From Marsupella aquatica (taxonomy: Eukaryota > Marchantiophyta), in NCBI GenBank assembly GCA_973895155.1, contig OZ316896.1, forward strand, positions 3,100,001-3,164,000: DNA of 64,000 nt. Reading direction: 5' to 3'. The position numbers and the translations under genes were made by a program. Positions 10,198 to 22,285 of the stretch are shown piece by piece. Each line of letters starts with the position of its first letter. Within the stretch, counting starts at the first letter, position 1. Below the pieces are notes generated by a model. That model saw only the letters and a program-made list of their open reading frames with translations. It was not told the origin of the DNA and made no database searches.

Positions 10198-11682
10198 CAG
10201 GATGTAGAACCTTTCCAGCCCAGTCACAAGTACATGTTCTTCAATCCTCTCAACAAGAATCCAAACCAGGCTCGAGAAACAATCTGTCAATCCAAAATGT
10301 AACTAAAACCATGTTTGCTCCCAATCTAGCAGAAAACATTATCTTTACGGACTACCATGAGAAGTCCCTTCTAAATTCCTTGGCACTTTGTGCTGCCATA
10401 TATGTCAGCAATTTCCCACAAAGCAAGAGTGTGCATGTTTGAGGTTTTTGGAAGCGTGCCTATTTGTGTTTGGGACAACACCGGCAAAAATGCTTAATAT
10501 GCTTGGGAACTGTAATGATATTTGGAAAACAGAAATCATATTTCAAACAACAAACATCCTACCGGGGGGGGGGGGGTCTTGTGGTAACAAAACCTGATGT
10601 AAACATTTTAGTTACATTTTGGATTTTGACAAACTTGTATACATTATTTGAACTGATTACTTGAAAATCATTCACATACTGATCCACCAGTGTTTAAAAT
10701 AAAAACTTACCCCACAAAAGTAAAGTAAGTAAAACCCTCCTTCCGTCCCTTCCCACTGATTGGTCTTTATCTGCTTTACCTCTTGTGGTTAATTTTACTG
10801 GTAGCCATTCCCTATGTGCTCATGAAAGCAAATGAAAAGTAACCCAGAGCGATTGCAATTGTCCCAAACATGGATGCACTTGGCCCAAGTGACTAGGCTC
10901 CTGCTAGGCTGTGCTGTAGCTAGACATTGGTGGTGAAATACAGCCTTAATGCAGGAGTCTAGGAAAGGAAAATTAAAACACATTCAAAGCTGGGGGGAGG
11001 AACAATCAGGAAAATTGAAATAAAAATACATAATAAAATTGCAAGAAGACAAACTAACTTGAAGTCTCCTGAACAAGGTAACTCCATTAAACTAGTAGCA
11101 TGCTCTTTGGAAACTAGCATTGACTCATGACACCATGGATCCGTTACCATTTTAAATAAAGCAACCCTTCCAACTCTAGCCAATACCAAAACGTGTCTAA
11201 CATCACTTCGTACACCACACAACCAAAATTCCTCACCTGTCAGCCAACTTTCCATTAGAATGATACCAGTAGCATGCTTCACAGAATGGCATGATCAACA
11301 TAATTAACCTACCAATGATTTAACATAGGAAGTTTAGCTCAATTGTACTAGCTGACTACGCTTTGGACTGTTCACCCAAGAATCATAAGTGACACAAGCA
11401 TCTAACACTCCATTCATCTGAGTGATCCAAAACATTTGTTAATCATAAATTGGAGAGTGTCCCCATGGTGTGCATACTTATTGAGAGTTATTGGGGGTGG
11501 TTGGAGCAAAGCTCAAACCTCAGTGTGCACATTGTAGCATCAGAGAGAGTGGCTGATGAAAGGATGTGGTTAGAATGGAAATGCATTGATCTTACCATGG
11601 CATTGCGAAAAACTATGGTCTCTCTACCTCTATGACACCAAAGAAGTTGGACCCTTTTGTCATCTCAAGGCTTCCCACAAGT
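10198..11682. other. Intergenic, nothing recognised
   Basis: AT-rich DNA between the two transposons, with only short frames and a 13-base G run at about 10565. No protein family, RNA or ordered repeat could be supported. Confidence 0.55.
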
Positions 11683-11685
11683 GAA

Positions 11686-14623
11686 CACTAGTAGAAAAGA
11701 CCCCTAATTCTGACCACTGTTAGGACTATGACCGGTATGACTGTTGTATGACTCAATTTTATACTAGTCATTCTTATGACAATGCGTTATAAGTTTTGCG
11801 ACTCAACCCACTAAGTCATTAGAATGACTTGGGCCTTACTCATATGGAATGACTCATCTAGTTGCAATCTATGACAAGCCAAAGTTTGGCAACTCTCATA
11901 AATAATGATTGAGCCTGTTATATGAAAGGACTCTTAAGGTCATAATTTTCAACCAAAAATGTTATAATCAACAACTTGTTGAGGCTTATTCTTGCTCATA
12001 CATGTAGAAATGAATGACCTATGTAGTCAAGATTTAGGACTCATATAGTGTTACTTAACGATAGGAGTACATGCAATTAACAACAACTGAACAGTGAGTT
12101 TTAAAAGTCATTCACAATGATATACGTTCCAGTCAATCATTAAAAGAATATTCTGAAATGACAAACATACTGAAATATAAACAAATCGAGAGAACAAAAG
12201 GTCATTGTGTTCATGCACAGGTAGAAAAGTAGAAAACATAGTTACAAATCAACACTTAACATTGCATGTAAAGCCATGAGTTACTTTCACAAGGCAACAC
12301 TTCACATTACCTAAGTAGTACTCTTGCATAGTCTTGTCAGTAACTACTGACTTAGACAGTCTGTAATCCATGCCTAATGTAAGCCAATAGTCATATGTTG
12401 CAACTCCAGTAATATAAGTCTCTTAAGTTCACATGGCATACCTATTGTTGCATACTCATGTAACCTCTCACTACACATGCATTCCTGCCCACTGCTACCG
12501 TACTAATGAGCTAGGGAAATTGCTACATATGCCTTTTCTTGGAGTGCTTGCAGGCATTGGTGGTCATTTAAATGAACACTCTCGTGACTCACAATCAACT
12601 GTTGGCCATAGTACCAATGACTGAATTTCATCTGCAACAACTATCTGAGGTGGATCATCAGCCATGTTTGGAAATGGTAATGGATACTTTGGCTTGCTAA
12701 CCAAACTCAAATTAACCACAGAATAACCATTTGGCACTTCCTTACCATGAAATAAGTGATGGTCAACACGTAACAAACCAAAGGCAACTACCTCATGTTG
12801 GGCTGCATGGCCAACCTCTTCAGTCACACCAAACAAATTGTACATTGGCTATGCCTCTACTGTCACTTGCTTGCCGCCCCCAACTTTCCTAGTCTTTCTT
12901 GGGGGTTTGAAATCATTCTTGCGACTAACAATAATTTGGCACTTTGTACGCATTGCAGGTGAAGTGGCACTATTGCTATGCTTCCCATCCACTTCATGCA
13001 TACTTCCATCATCTGCTGCTGAACTGATGTCTCGCACTGTCTTTCTCAATGGGCTTCTCAATCATATATAGGTTCCTCTTGTACATGCCATTTTCTTCTG
13101 TATGGTTTATCCGGGGTTTGTCAGCGAGACTACGTCAGGTCAAGGTTTGGGTTCACAAGTTCCATAAGCTTGACCAATGCACTCAGGAATGGAAAGAAAG
13201 TCTACTGTCTGTCAAACGACAATTGATGAATACATACTTAGTAACTTATGAAACAAAAACATGGATAAGAGGCAGCTACATTACCTCATCAATTGTTGGA
13301 CTTGTGCGCTCTCTACCGGTCCATCGTAGTGTTGGCCTCCTTAGTGTGGGGGATGAACTTCTCCTTTGTTCAACTATACTGAACACATGCAACCATTGGG
13401 AATAGCTTTGTTGGGTCATGTTCATAGAAGCTTAGTGCAGTACCTAAATGTATGCAGTCAAGCGGCCAATTAAGCCAGGGCGGAAAGGAACACTACTATC
13501 AAATGTGGACTGAACAAGCTAAATAGAAATTAATAGTAACAAGTTTTGTATCTCCATGTTACCTAAATCAGCACAAGCGCAACTCCCTTTGAGCAAACTC
13601 AGTGAGATTGAAATGTGGATGCGGGGGAGACTTGAAGTGAAAGTTGGAGGCCTCTGCCTCTGTTATCCAATGACGGGATGCTGCCTCTGCTGTCCAATGT
13701 CATAGCCCGCAGGAGAATTTTAAGTGGCACTATTGCTATGCGCTAGGTTGCGGTTGCAACCTCACACCTGATCCCAGCTTGCAGGCTCTTCTCAATGTCC
13801 TTCAAAGTCCCGCGTGCCACGACTAGGAATGAGTGTGCTGACTGACAGGATGGTATCCAAGGTATGTAACGTTCTTCTTCCATCGGTAACAAAACCTTAA
13901 CACTATATAACAGTAATAATCGGTCACTTATGGAGAAAGGCTAGTATGAACCAGACACGATCAAAGTCTAGGCCACCCTAAGTACCAATAGTCCATTGTG
14001 AGGAGTGTGTGTGATGGCTACGCCAAGGAATTTTTTCCGGTCACACCAGATGCTGGGAACAATGAATTAAAGGGTGTTCACAAAGGAGCAGGATTGATAC
14101 TTTGGGTAAGTCCTAAATTAAGTAATAGCTTTTACAACCTGAATTTGGGGCCATGACATTGGAAAAATAAGCCAAATCAAACCCCATAAATGAACATACA
14201 CACATTCACAAGACTTATTAGCCAGAAGTGGCATGAAATTGTCAATGTGGATGATGCCTCAGAAAATTGATGCAATTTAGGGGACCTGATTAAATGGGGT
14301 ACGGTGGAAATTAAATTGCAATTAGTTTAAGGTGCCTAAACCCAACCCAATTATCAGTGGTCATTTGGAGCAGGATATAATTGCATTCTTGTTTTACATT
14401 GGTTTGGTAACACAATACAAAACAATCCATCATCCAAGTCCCTAACATAGTCATGCACAAGAATGAATCAAGTCATTCTTTTTGATGGCAGTATGCTCCA
14501 ATGGCGGTCATCGTTCATGGAGTAGTGAAAATGACTCCCTTAAATTTGGAGTCATAAAATAATAACTGTGGTTGTTGGAGTCATAAGTGTTCCAATCAGA
14601 ATGAAGGGTCTTTTCTACTAGGG
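11686..14623. mobile_element. CACTA (En/Spm) transposon with GAA target duplication, non-autonomous
   Basis: The left end is CACTAGTAGAAAAGACCC (from 11686). The right end, read on minus from 14623, is CCCTAGTAGAAAAGACCC. The inverted repeats continue with weaker similarity (AATTCTGA against CATTCTGA). The 3 bp outside each end are GAA (11683-11685 and 14624-14626), the expected 3-bp duplication. The first 250 bp contain many short ATGACT/AGTCAT words, typical of CACTA subterminal repeats. Only a decayed coding remnant lies inside, so the element at 2.9 kb is presumably non-autonomous. The terminal CACTA has changed to CCCTA on the right. Confidence 0.85.
12564..13061 (-). pseudogene. TNP1/En-Spm-type remnant within the CACTA element
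   Basis: Two minus-strand frames, 13061-12849 and 12845-12564. The second resembles the plant TNP1/EN/SPM accessory domain. It has an Ala-Gln-His start (HAAQHEVVAFGLLRVD), a GKEVPNGYSVVNLSLV segment, a PLPFPN turn and a final LVLWPTVD motif, matching the family pattern of VAxG...VV.V...LP.P...WP. The first is basic (a possible linker or nuclear signal). Frames are short, with no long transposase (TNP2) frame nearby, so I treat it as broken. The position inside a structurally verified CACTA element supports the call. Confidence 0.5.
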
Positions 14624-16201
14624 GAAGGAAGTAGGGAGGCCAGAAGAAGGGGGAAGTGGTAACCCCAGACAAAGATCCATGGCTGTCAACAATTCTTGTG
14701 AAGACATCCACATATGAGGGAAGACAGGATTCACCTGAAGCCAACCCCCTACAGCCTTCCCTTTTGAAGAAAGAATCCAAGCTCTTTTTGTGATAGGTCC
14801 CTCAACCGGGCCCTCAACCAGGATGCTAAAATATATACTTAGGATGAAAGTATGTATATGGGAGGTCTGTGATTTGGTGTGTTTTGAACCTTAGTGTTAG
14901 CAAGGACTTCCCTTTGGCCCTTTTGTCACCATCCCCTAACTTGCCAGCCACTTTGCCTGCCAAATATCCATCTAAGTGATATCTATTAGTCTTTTCAACT
15001 GAATTCCATCATATACTGTTTTAAGCTTAAGTTTATAAAATGAACAAAAAGGAGATTAATAGGTGCAATGCTTTGCCAAGGGGCAGCAGTGGGGGCACTC
15101 CTTGATATTACAAATACATGCAGAGAAAGTGAAGAGGTAAACTCTAATTATATTTGAAAAAATTGAGGACAACATTATTGAGTTCCATATAACTTATTCT
15201 GGGATTTGTTACTTTGTCACTTTTTAGAGAGTTTAATTACTGATATTGTCACTTTTTACTGCTGGTGAACCAAAGCATTCTGGCTAGTTCTTGGGTTAGT
15301 TTGCAATGATCCAAAGATCAACATCACATGAGCTTTTCATCATCAGATGGTCTTAAACATCCTCAAGGTAACCGCAACACTGTCTCTCACCCTTGACCAG
15401 CGAGGACGGGGAAGGGTGCCAGCCAACCAGGAGGGGGCGGGTTGGAGCAAAGTAACAGATCATCCCAAAGTTGAGTGTTGGAAAAGGTGCTGTGGTTAGG
15501 GTGACAGGATGGATGACTCTCCAGGAGTGAAATCGATCGGGTCAGATGTTAATTGTCAAGATTCATTCGTTCTTCTTTTCCAATTTTTTTTGGAGAATGG
15601 GGAACCAAACCCAAGAGGCGCGGCTACGCAACTGACCATCCACCAGGGTTTGAAATATGTATATCAAAGATTTCCAAGACCCTTAGACCAAAAAAAATTA
15701 ATATTTTTCCAGGGCTTGTTCAAAGGGTAGTTTCTCTTTAAAATAAAAATTACATAGGGAGTTACAAGAACTACAAGAACCTTGTACCCATCTCAATCAT
15801 GGCTCAACTACTACAGTACTCGTATTGCTTTGGTCAGGTGAATCATGTGATGTTCGTATCCCAAGAAAGAAGGCAGAAAATGAAATCATGCAATGGTTGA
15901 CATGCGTTGCACATGACCCACCCTCCAGAATCAGGAGCCAAGAACGTAACCCAAGACTCCCCATTCAATGGTTTTGCCTTTTGGCAAATTTACTCAATTG
16001 TTTTCCCAACATTTGGGCTAGCTACCCCTACAAACAAACAATGAGGACTTTTAATTCCAAACTTGCCACCTTCCATACACTTTTGAGACCCTTGTTGCTG
16101 GATCAAACTATACTCCTTAAAGAGAGTTTGAAAGATCTAACAGGGCGGCTTAGACTACCTCATAGGTGACTCACACCCTAGTACATCTCCCACTCTCATA
16201 G

Positions 16202-16227
16202 CTGACTGACTGACTGACTGACTGACT
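16202..16227. repeat. (GACT)n microsatellite
   Basis: About six tandem GACT units. No function can be read from it. Confidence 0.85.
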
Positions 16228-17100
16228 ACCCTATTCTACTTGGCCCGCACTGAATAAACGTTGATCTCATTTCCTTCCTCCAGCACCATTCTTATCTGGG
16301 ACCGGTAGGACTGGGGAAGCATTTTTTTTATAGTGACTCATTTTTGCCAAAAATCTGCCTTCTCAAATCCTTCGCCATATAGTAGAGCATGTTCATTCTA
16401 GAATGCCTCATTTTGTTTGTCGTGTAGTGACGTGTAAGTGATATAATTTCTTTAGGATAAAATACAAGAGTAAGAGTACACTATATGCAAAGAAATTAGT
16501 ATATGTTAAGAATGATGTGGGTAACATACAACACTAGAAATAGAGCACATGCAAAAATAGTTACATAATGACCCGAGAGAGTACCAGTTTGTGGTACAAA
16601 GAAAGTGAAAAGAAGGAACAGATCAATTGGAATGTGACAAAAGTGAAAGTCTTGTACATTTCTCCTTCTATATTGGTAAATCTATATCTACATGCCAGAC
16701 AACAAAAACGTCAAATCGGGAGACATGGGTTGCAAAGGCCGAGGAACCCAGGGTAGGGCCACTGGTTTGAAAAAAACAATGCCTCTATCCTGACACGAGG
16801 TAACATTCACAAAATTTGGTGACTTAAAAAAATAAAATAAAAATGACCTTGGACTAGGAAATCTACAGTCAACCCTATCTGCAACTCCAAAAAGTCTACA
16901 AGTTTATTCGCACTGGAAGAGTGGAAGTTGTACTGGACTACTGGCGTTCTAAAAGACTTGGGAACCTCGCCCATCAAACCTATCAGAGAGCACCACTGCA
17001 CCAGTGAAATAAGTGAAAATACCTTGAGGGGTGTAAGGTGTCCATGCCGCCTCATCAATCAAATGAGTCATCAAGGCTTCCTGTACTGCCGTTCACTAGT

Positions 17101-17285
17101 GGCGCAGACTTGGTCTTGGGTTTTGCACCCAACTCAGTTTTGCAAATTTTGGCGTAGACTTGGTCTTGGGTTTTGCACCCAAATCAATGATTTTGAAACG
17201 TTAGAGGAGAGAAATTTCACTCACCAATTCTGCCCGCCTGCCTTGAACCTCGTGGCGCACACTAGATCTTGGGTTTTGCACTAAA
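17101..17285 (+). repeat. Three spaced copies of a 32-bp repeat
   Basis: Copies at 17101-17132, 17151-17182 and 17254-17285. The core shared by all is ATCTTGGGTTTTGCAC or GTCTTGGGTTTTGCAC preceded by GGCG. The first two differ at one position, the third at several. Spacing is unequal, so this is a dispersed local repeat and not a clean tandem. Confidence 0.75.
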
Positions 17286-18594
17286 ATCAATTTGGAGATT
17301 TGGCTCACAGGTTTTGTTGTGAATTTAGCTCACAAGCGTTTTCAAATGCTTACAGTGTAGAGAGAGATTGAGAGAGAGAAAAGGGCTAACTTGCAGTGAA
17401 TGAACCTCTCTCTGTACAGCTGCCCATCCTGTCATTGCTACACCCCATATTTTACTAATTTTTAGCCTGCAAGGAATGTACAAGTGTTTCCAGCTTTTTC
17501 CAGCGAATCTCAGTCAATTACATCCAACCTCGATTTTTGTCAGGCCTGAGCAAAGTTGAGGAATACTCCTCGTCACTCTCTCTGTTACGGTGCCGTGCCA
17601 TGGAATACGAAGATTGCGTCAGAAGATCCGACGAAATTGGTTACGTACTAAAGCAGGATAACATATTTATAATCAAAATCACTTCAACTTAGTACAGTAC
17701 CTTTTGGCCAACCTGGCTTGCAGAGTGATGATGGCTTTGCCCAAACAGCCTCACAAAGCAGGGTCGCTTTGACAAACTTCTTACTGAGATTGGAATTTAG
17801 TAATAGGGGGCCAATTTATTGACAAAGGGCAAACAAAGCTTGGAATCGAGATTTTTGAGACGGTCATGGAAGAATTGCGATGCTTGTTATCACAATCATC
17901 TCAGTGACGGGCTTTCTAACCACCCTTGACGGCCTTTTGCAGATTTAGCCAGAAATTAGCCCAAAGTTTTTAGGACGACTTCACTTCAAGGGTTTTGATA
18001 GTCTTGCTTTCCATCACAATCAACTCGGCCACGCCCTTCCTATGACCCTTTCATGGTACAGCAAGCTATACTTGGGAGTTGGTCCACTTCTTTACGAGGA
18101 CTTTTCTTCATGCGTTGTCATCGTCTTCCGGCGTTGCCATTCAACGTTTTGGGTCATTGACGTTGGCAGCGTGGCACACACCAGCTCATATTGGATAAGA
18201 TTTTCCAGACCAGAAACAAAAGTACATACAATTCAGGCAAGAACCCCTGTTGCCTAAATTTTGCTTCGTAGGTAGAGAACCCAAGCATATAATGTATTGT
18301 AGTCAGGGTGGGCACTCGTACTGCCACTACCAACTTGTGTAAAGGAGCATTGAATCGGACCAATTTCTTTCGAAGTGCAGGTAAATATGAAACAGTCAAT
18401 GCTTTCGGAGAACATTCCCATTATAAGTGTCCCATGGTTGTTATCAGGTCATATAATTCTAACTTATTTGGAAGGACCGGACTAAAAGTAAAGCAAATCC
18501 AAACCTAAGAAAAAATCGAACAGCGTAGGACAGACCTTGCTGCAGACGACAATTGCTTGCGGTTATGCTCCTAGCAAACTTTTTTTTGAGGTAA

Positions 18595-18624
18595 TATGGT
18601 ATTCCCACAGAAGGGAATACCATA
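18595..18624. repeat. 12-bp perfect inverted repeat (hairpin)
   Basis: TATGGTATTCCC and GGGAATACCATA separated by 6 bases. No gene context suggests a function. Confidence 0.8.
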
Positions 18625-19400
18625 CTTCAGAGTAGATCTCGATTCAAACAGTTTCGTTACTCTCTTTTGAAATTGATTCCGTTGTTTTCCGGTGACAAGG
18701 AAGACATGCAAGTTTCCAACCAATGGCTATCTTTTTTTTGACTAATCTGATTCTTCAAGAACCACTGGAGTTGTGTGCTGTTGGTAGGTTCCCCAAACGG
18801 GAAGAATGACAAAGATTATTACCTCGAAGGAACAGTTCTCTCCAAAGCAGCTTGAATAGCTCTAAGAGAGTCTTAGTTCGCGTTCATGAACACACGAAGT
18901 ACAATTCATTTAGTAAAGTTCAACTTCAGGAGTCAACTTGTTAGACTTTATTGATTTCAAGTTGTAGACAATCGGCAGGCCCATAACTCAGTTGACGTCA
19001 ATGTCCCAGCACTGGTAACGAGACTGAGTGCTTGCAATTGCTTCCTAACTTGCAGATATGAGTACTCAAATGAGCGCACAAGACTTACACAGTAGGCATA
19101 CAATGCAGGGTGACAACAGTGCATAGCCGTACCGAGGTGATTGATGTACACAGGTCAGCAGATAAGGGCTATCCTTGAGTCAAGAATCTAATTATTCTAG
19201 TCAACTCTCGAAGGGACAAAACCCCCTCTCCCCCACCAGTGTTTGCTAACACTTGATAGGTTTGTGACGAAGACTGAATTCATGCAATCTGGACTAGTAG
19301 CTGTACAACAAATTTGGCTTTATATCAAAGGAACACAAGTAGGCATTTAGAAGCTAGGGCAGGGTCTACCGTAGTTAAGGTCACATAAAAGCAATTGCTT

Positions 19401-22285
19401 TTAAACAATTTCTCCAGTATCAGCCCTGCGGAGAGTAAATTCTTCCGAGCCTGATGCATGTTGTGGGGATGATACTTGTTGGACTTGACCCGATTGCTGT
19501 GATCCTATGAGCACTTCCAATCGCTGGAGAGAAAAAGGGGTCCATCAATTGCCAAACTCGGTGGTTCACTAAACAATGCATACAGCTGACGGAGGGGAAA
19601 AGAATTTCATTCGCAGAACTGGTAAGCAAGAGGGTACGGAGGAAAGGGGCCTTACTTTCACTGAAGCTTCAATACCGTCCAATCTGCGAAGAATTGATTC
19701 TCCATTAATAGTAACATCATTGTTGTTGTGCATCACCGGTAACGTGGGTGAGTACGCCACCTGTTCCAGCACATATCCCCGTTTAGCGACATTGCAAGAG
19801 AAAAGGCAATCTACTCTATCTCGAGGAGTGGCCGTCTCCGGATTATTCACAATTGGATTGAGAAGGCGCCATACGAACATGACATAGTCACATGTTCAAG
19901 GTATGATTGTCATTGAATCGTCAGCCAAGTTACAGTGAACCCATTGCTGTAATTGAGAGGTGACTGCATCCTCGAGGGTTGTTGCGATAGGTCCACATCG
20001 CATAAGCCGCTAGACGGCAAGGGTTCCTGATAGAAACTTTCTTGTCCATCAGATTCAATTGCTCTGGCTTTCACTACGACAAACAGGAAGGGGTGAAAAT
20101 GATGTACAGAAAGGACTGCGGGACTGTTTTGCTTCGTAACATTTGCAAACAGCCAAACAAAAACAGTGTCCAGCTTTACGGATCTTTTCTATTGTAATTT
20201 TCCAGCAGAAGAAGTCGATGGTTTGGCCCTAGGGCGTGTCCAATTGGGCGCTAGCCTCTTAAGCCAACGTTTCGAATTAAACCTACGAAGGATAAATGAC
20301 TATTTAGCCTCATTAGGTAGAAGAGAGGACGCTGGAGCGTAATTTGCTTCAGCTCGAGTCAAGCGAAATAAGTACCCCATCGTCCAATGATCGTGGACCA
20401 TTTAAGGTGTGCAGGTAGATAAATCCCTGCCAAGCTTTGTCTTCGGGAGTGTTATTTGCTTTTCATTTGGCCAGTTATTGATAAGACGGTGCTCGAGAAC
20501 AGAATTTAGGAGGGATCTCAATGAGAAGGAATTGTCCCCAAACACTTAGAAGAGCCAAGCAGAACTGGACCTGTGCTGACAAGCTTGACAATAACGCACC
20601 TGCCAAGAAGTGAGGCCAGCAACACCCGGTCTCCAAGCCCAGTGTTGAGAATGTCTCGGACCTCGTGACGATTCTAGAGGTGGGGTTTCATAAATATGGG
20701 AGTCCTCAATTCCGCCAGCGATTGGTACGCCGTTTCCAGATACTCGTTCGCCCTTTCTTATACTAGAAGCAGCATTTAGCACTACCTGCATGTGAAAGTA
20801 ACGTCGCTAACGTCAGCCAATTACAACAATGCTTATGCACAACATACGGGCTTGCGATAGGTGCTCCGATAACTTATGTGGGGTAACGGAACAGTAAACA
20901 GGATTCAGCTGAAAGACAGCAAATCTGGAGTTTCCAAGACCCTACTACCCCAACAATCCCAGGGCTTCCTTGACAATCTCTCTGTAGTTTAAACACATCC
21001 ACAACTGGCCACATTTGAAGCATTTAAAAAAAAGTACCCCCTATTTCTTAAGATGCTTACTCGTTTAAATAACGGGGCATTTGTTACTCCTTGAATTCGC
21101 ACGTCGTCACCAGGAGTCGGTCTACTATGACCTGCCATGCCTTCAATCCTTATAGACGAAACTCCATACGATGACTGTAAGCATCCTGCTGCAAAAGTCA
21201 CTCTTAAAGATCTGAGCAAACTGCTCGCAAGTGGCTGAATGTAATTCACGAGAAAGGAGAATGCAGAACACCCTTGTTTTGGACGAGGAATAATTGCATC
21301 TTCAGCTCACTGTAAGACTTGGAAGTTTGCCCATCTGACCATGAATCGTGTTAAAGGGATGCCGTGGTGACAAGCAAGCAACGCCTCTAAATCAGTCAAC
21401 TAAGCCTATTCCTTAAAATTTCTTCTATCAGGGAGACTTCGTAAACCCAAATTTGAAAGCCCTAATGCAAGCCTCCCAAGCTTCAGATCCGAAGACGTAC
21501 CTTGCTCAAGCACGACGTCAGTCACCAAATGTAATAGGACATGTTTCTCGCGTTTCGATACACCAAAACAAGGCAAAAAGACAGGTCTTGTTACCTGCCA
21601 AACAATTGAGAGGGAAGACTCAGCTCCCCGTGATGTATTAAAATATCGAGCCAGAAGTCAAGAATCTCAGTACTGGCATGTGACTATGACGTTGGCAGCA
21701 CCAAATCTTATGTAATCCACAAATGTGTACAAATCGAGAATCTGTGTCATTGCGATCCAACATAAAATCAATGTGATTTGACTCTTGCCCTATAGTGACG
21801 TTCAAATGGATCGGTATTATTTACTTTTGAATACCCATGAGCCGAAAAGACGCCCTTGAGCCAAGTACTCTCTGAGGACAACAACAAGGTAGTTGAAATC
21901 CCTCTCCATTTCAAATGAGAATTTTTACGACAAACCGGCACATAAACAAGAGCGGAGAGGAACAAGAACACACCTTATAGACAATAGCGTTGGCTGTGAC
22001 ATATAGCTTACGGGTCCGGATGTCTTGTCTGACCACATATCTCCTTACGGGAACGTAGAGGAGCATCAGAATGCCCACTCCATAGACTAAAATCAACAGC
22101 AGAGATATAAGAATCCACTGAACTGTGTCATAATTCACATAACTATCTTCCATCTCCGCAAACGATGCCCGATACAATATTCTCCCAAAATCTCCTGTTT
22201 CTTCATCGTCAGTCTGAGAAACAGGGTCTGTAAGAAGCTGCGCTTCTACGTAGTCCCCTTCATTAATTTCTTCCAAGGACCCCAT
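19401..22285 (-). CDS. DUF7642-like membrane protein, six exons, 314 aa
   Basis: Exons on minus: 22285-21974, 21594-21501, 21185-21061, 20785-20600, 19760-19656, 19523-19401. All are GT-AG with agreeing phases (945 nt, TAA stop). Order: acidic N-terminus (1-30), a GRILYRASF motif (34-42), one hydrophobic segment (about 57-80), then a PH-like region starting TRKLYVTANAIVYK (91-104). This runs through a KREKHVLLHLVTDVVLEQGC segment and a variable tail, to a short helical C-terminus (RRLDGIEASVK). The order matches a plant protein family I recall as DUF7642, of unknown function and probably membrane-anchored with a cytosolic domain. The start is the first Met after a TTTTGCCAG acceptor-like site, which suggests a 5' UTR intron. 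The family name is from memory; the gene structure is well supported. Confidence 0.85.

Larger units (their letters stand above)
14627..19400. other. Intergenic, repeats only
   Basis: Nearly 5 kb without a recognisable gene. I searched both strands for familiar motifs and found none. It contains a GACT microsatellite at 16202-16227, a three-copy repeat at 17101-17285 and a perfect hairpin at 18595-18624 (listed separately). Part of it is probably the downstream region of the DUF7642-like gene. Confidence 0.5.

Noticed and set aside
15509-16169. Plus-strand frames of 62 to 114 codons
   Set aside because: No recognisable domain, weak composition, no supporting splice context.
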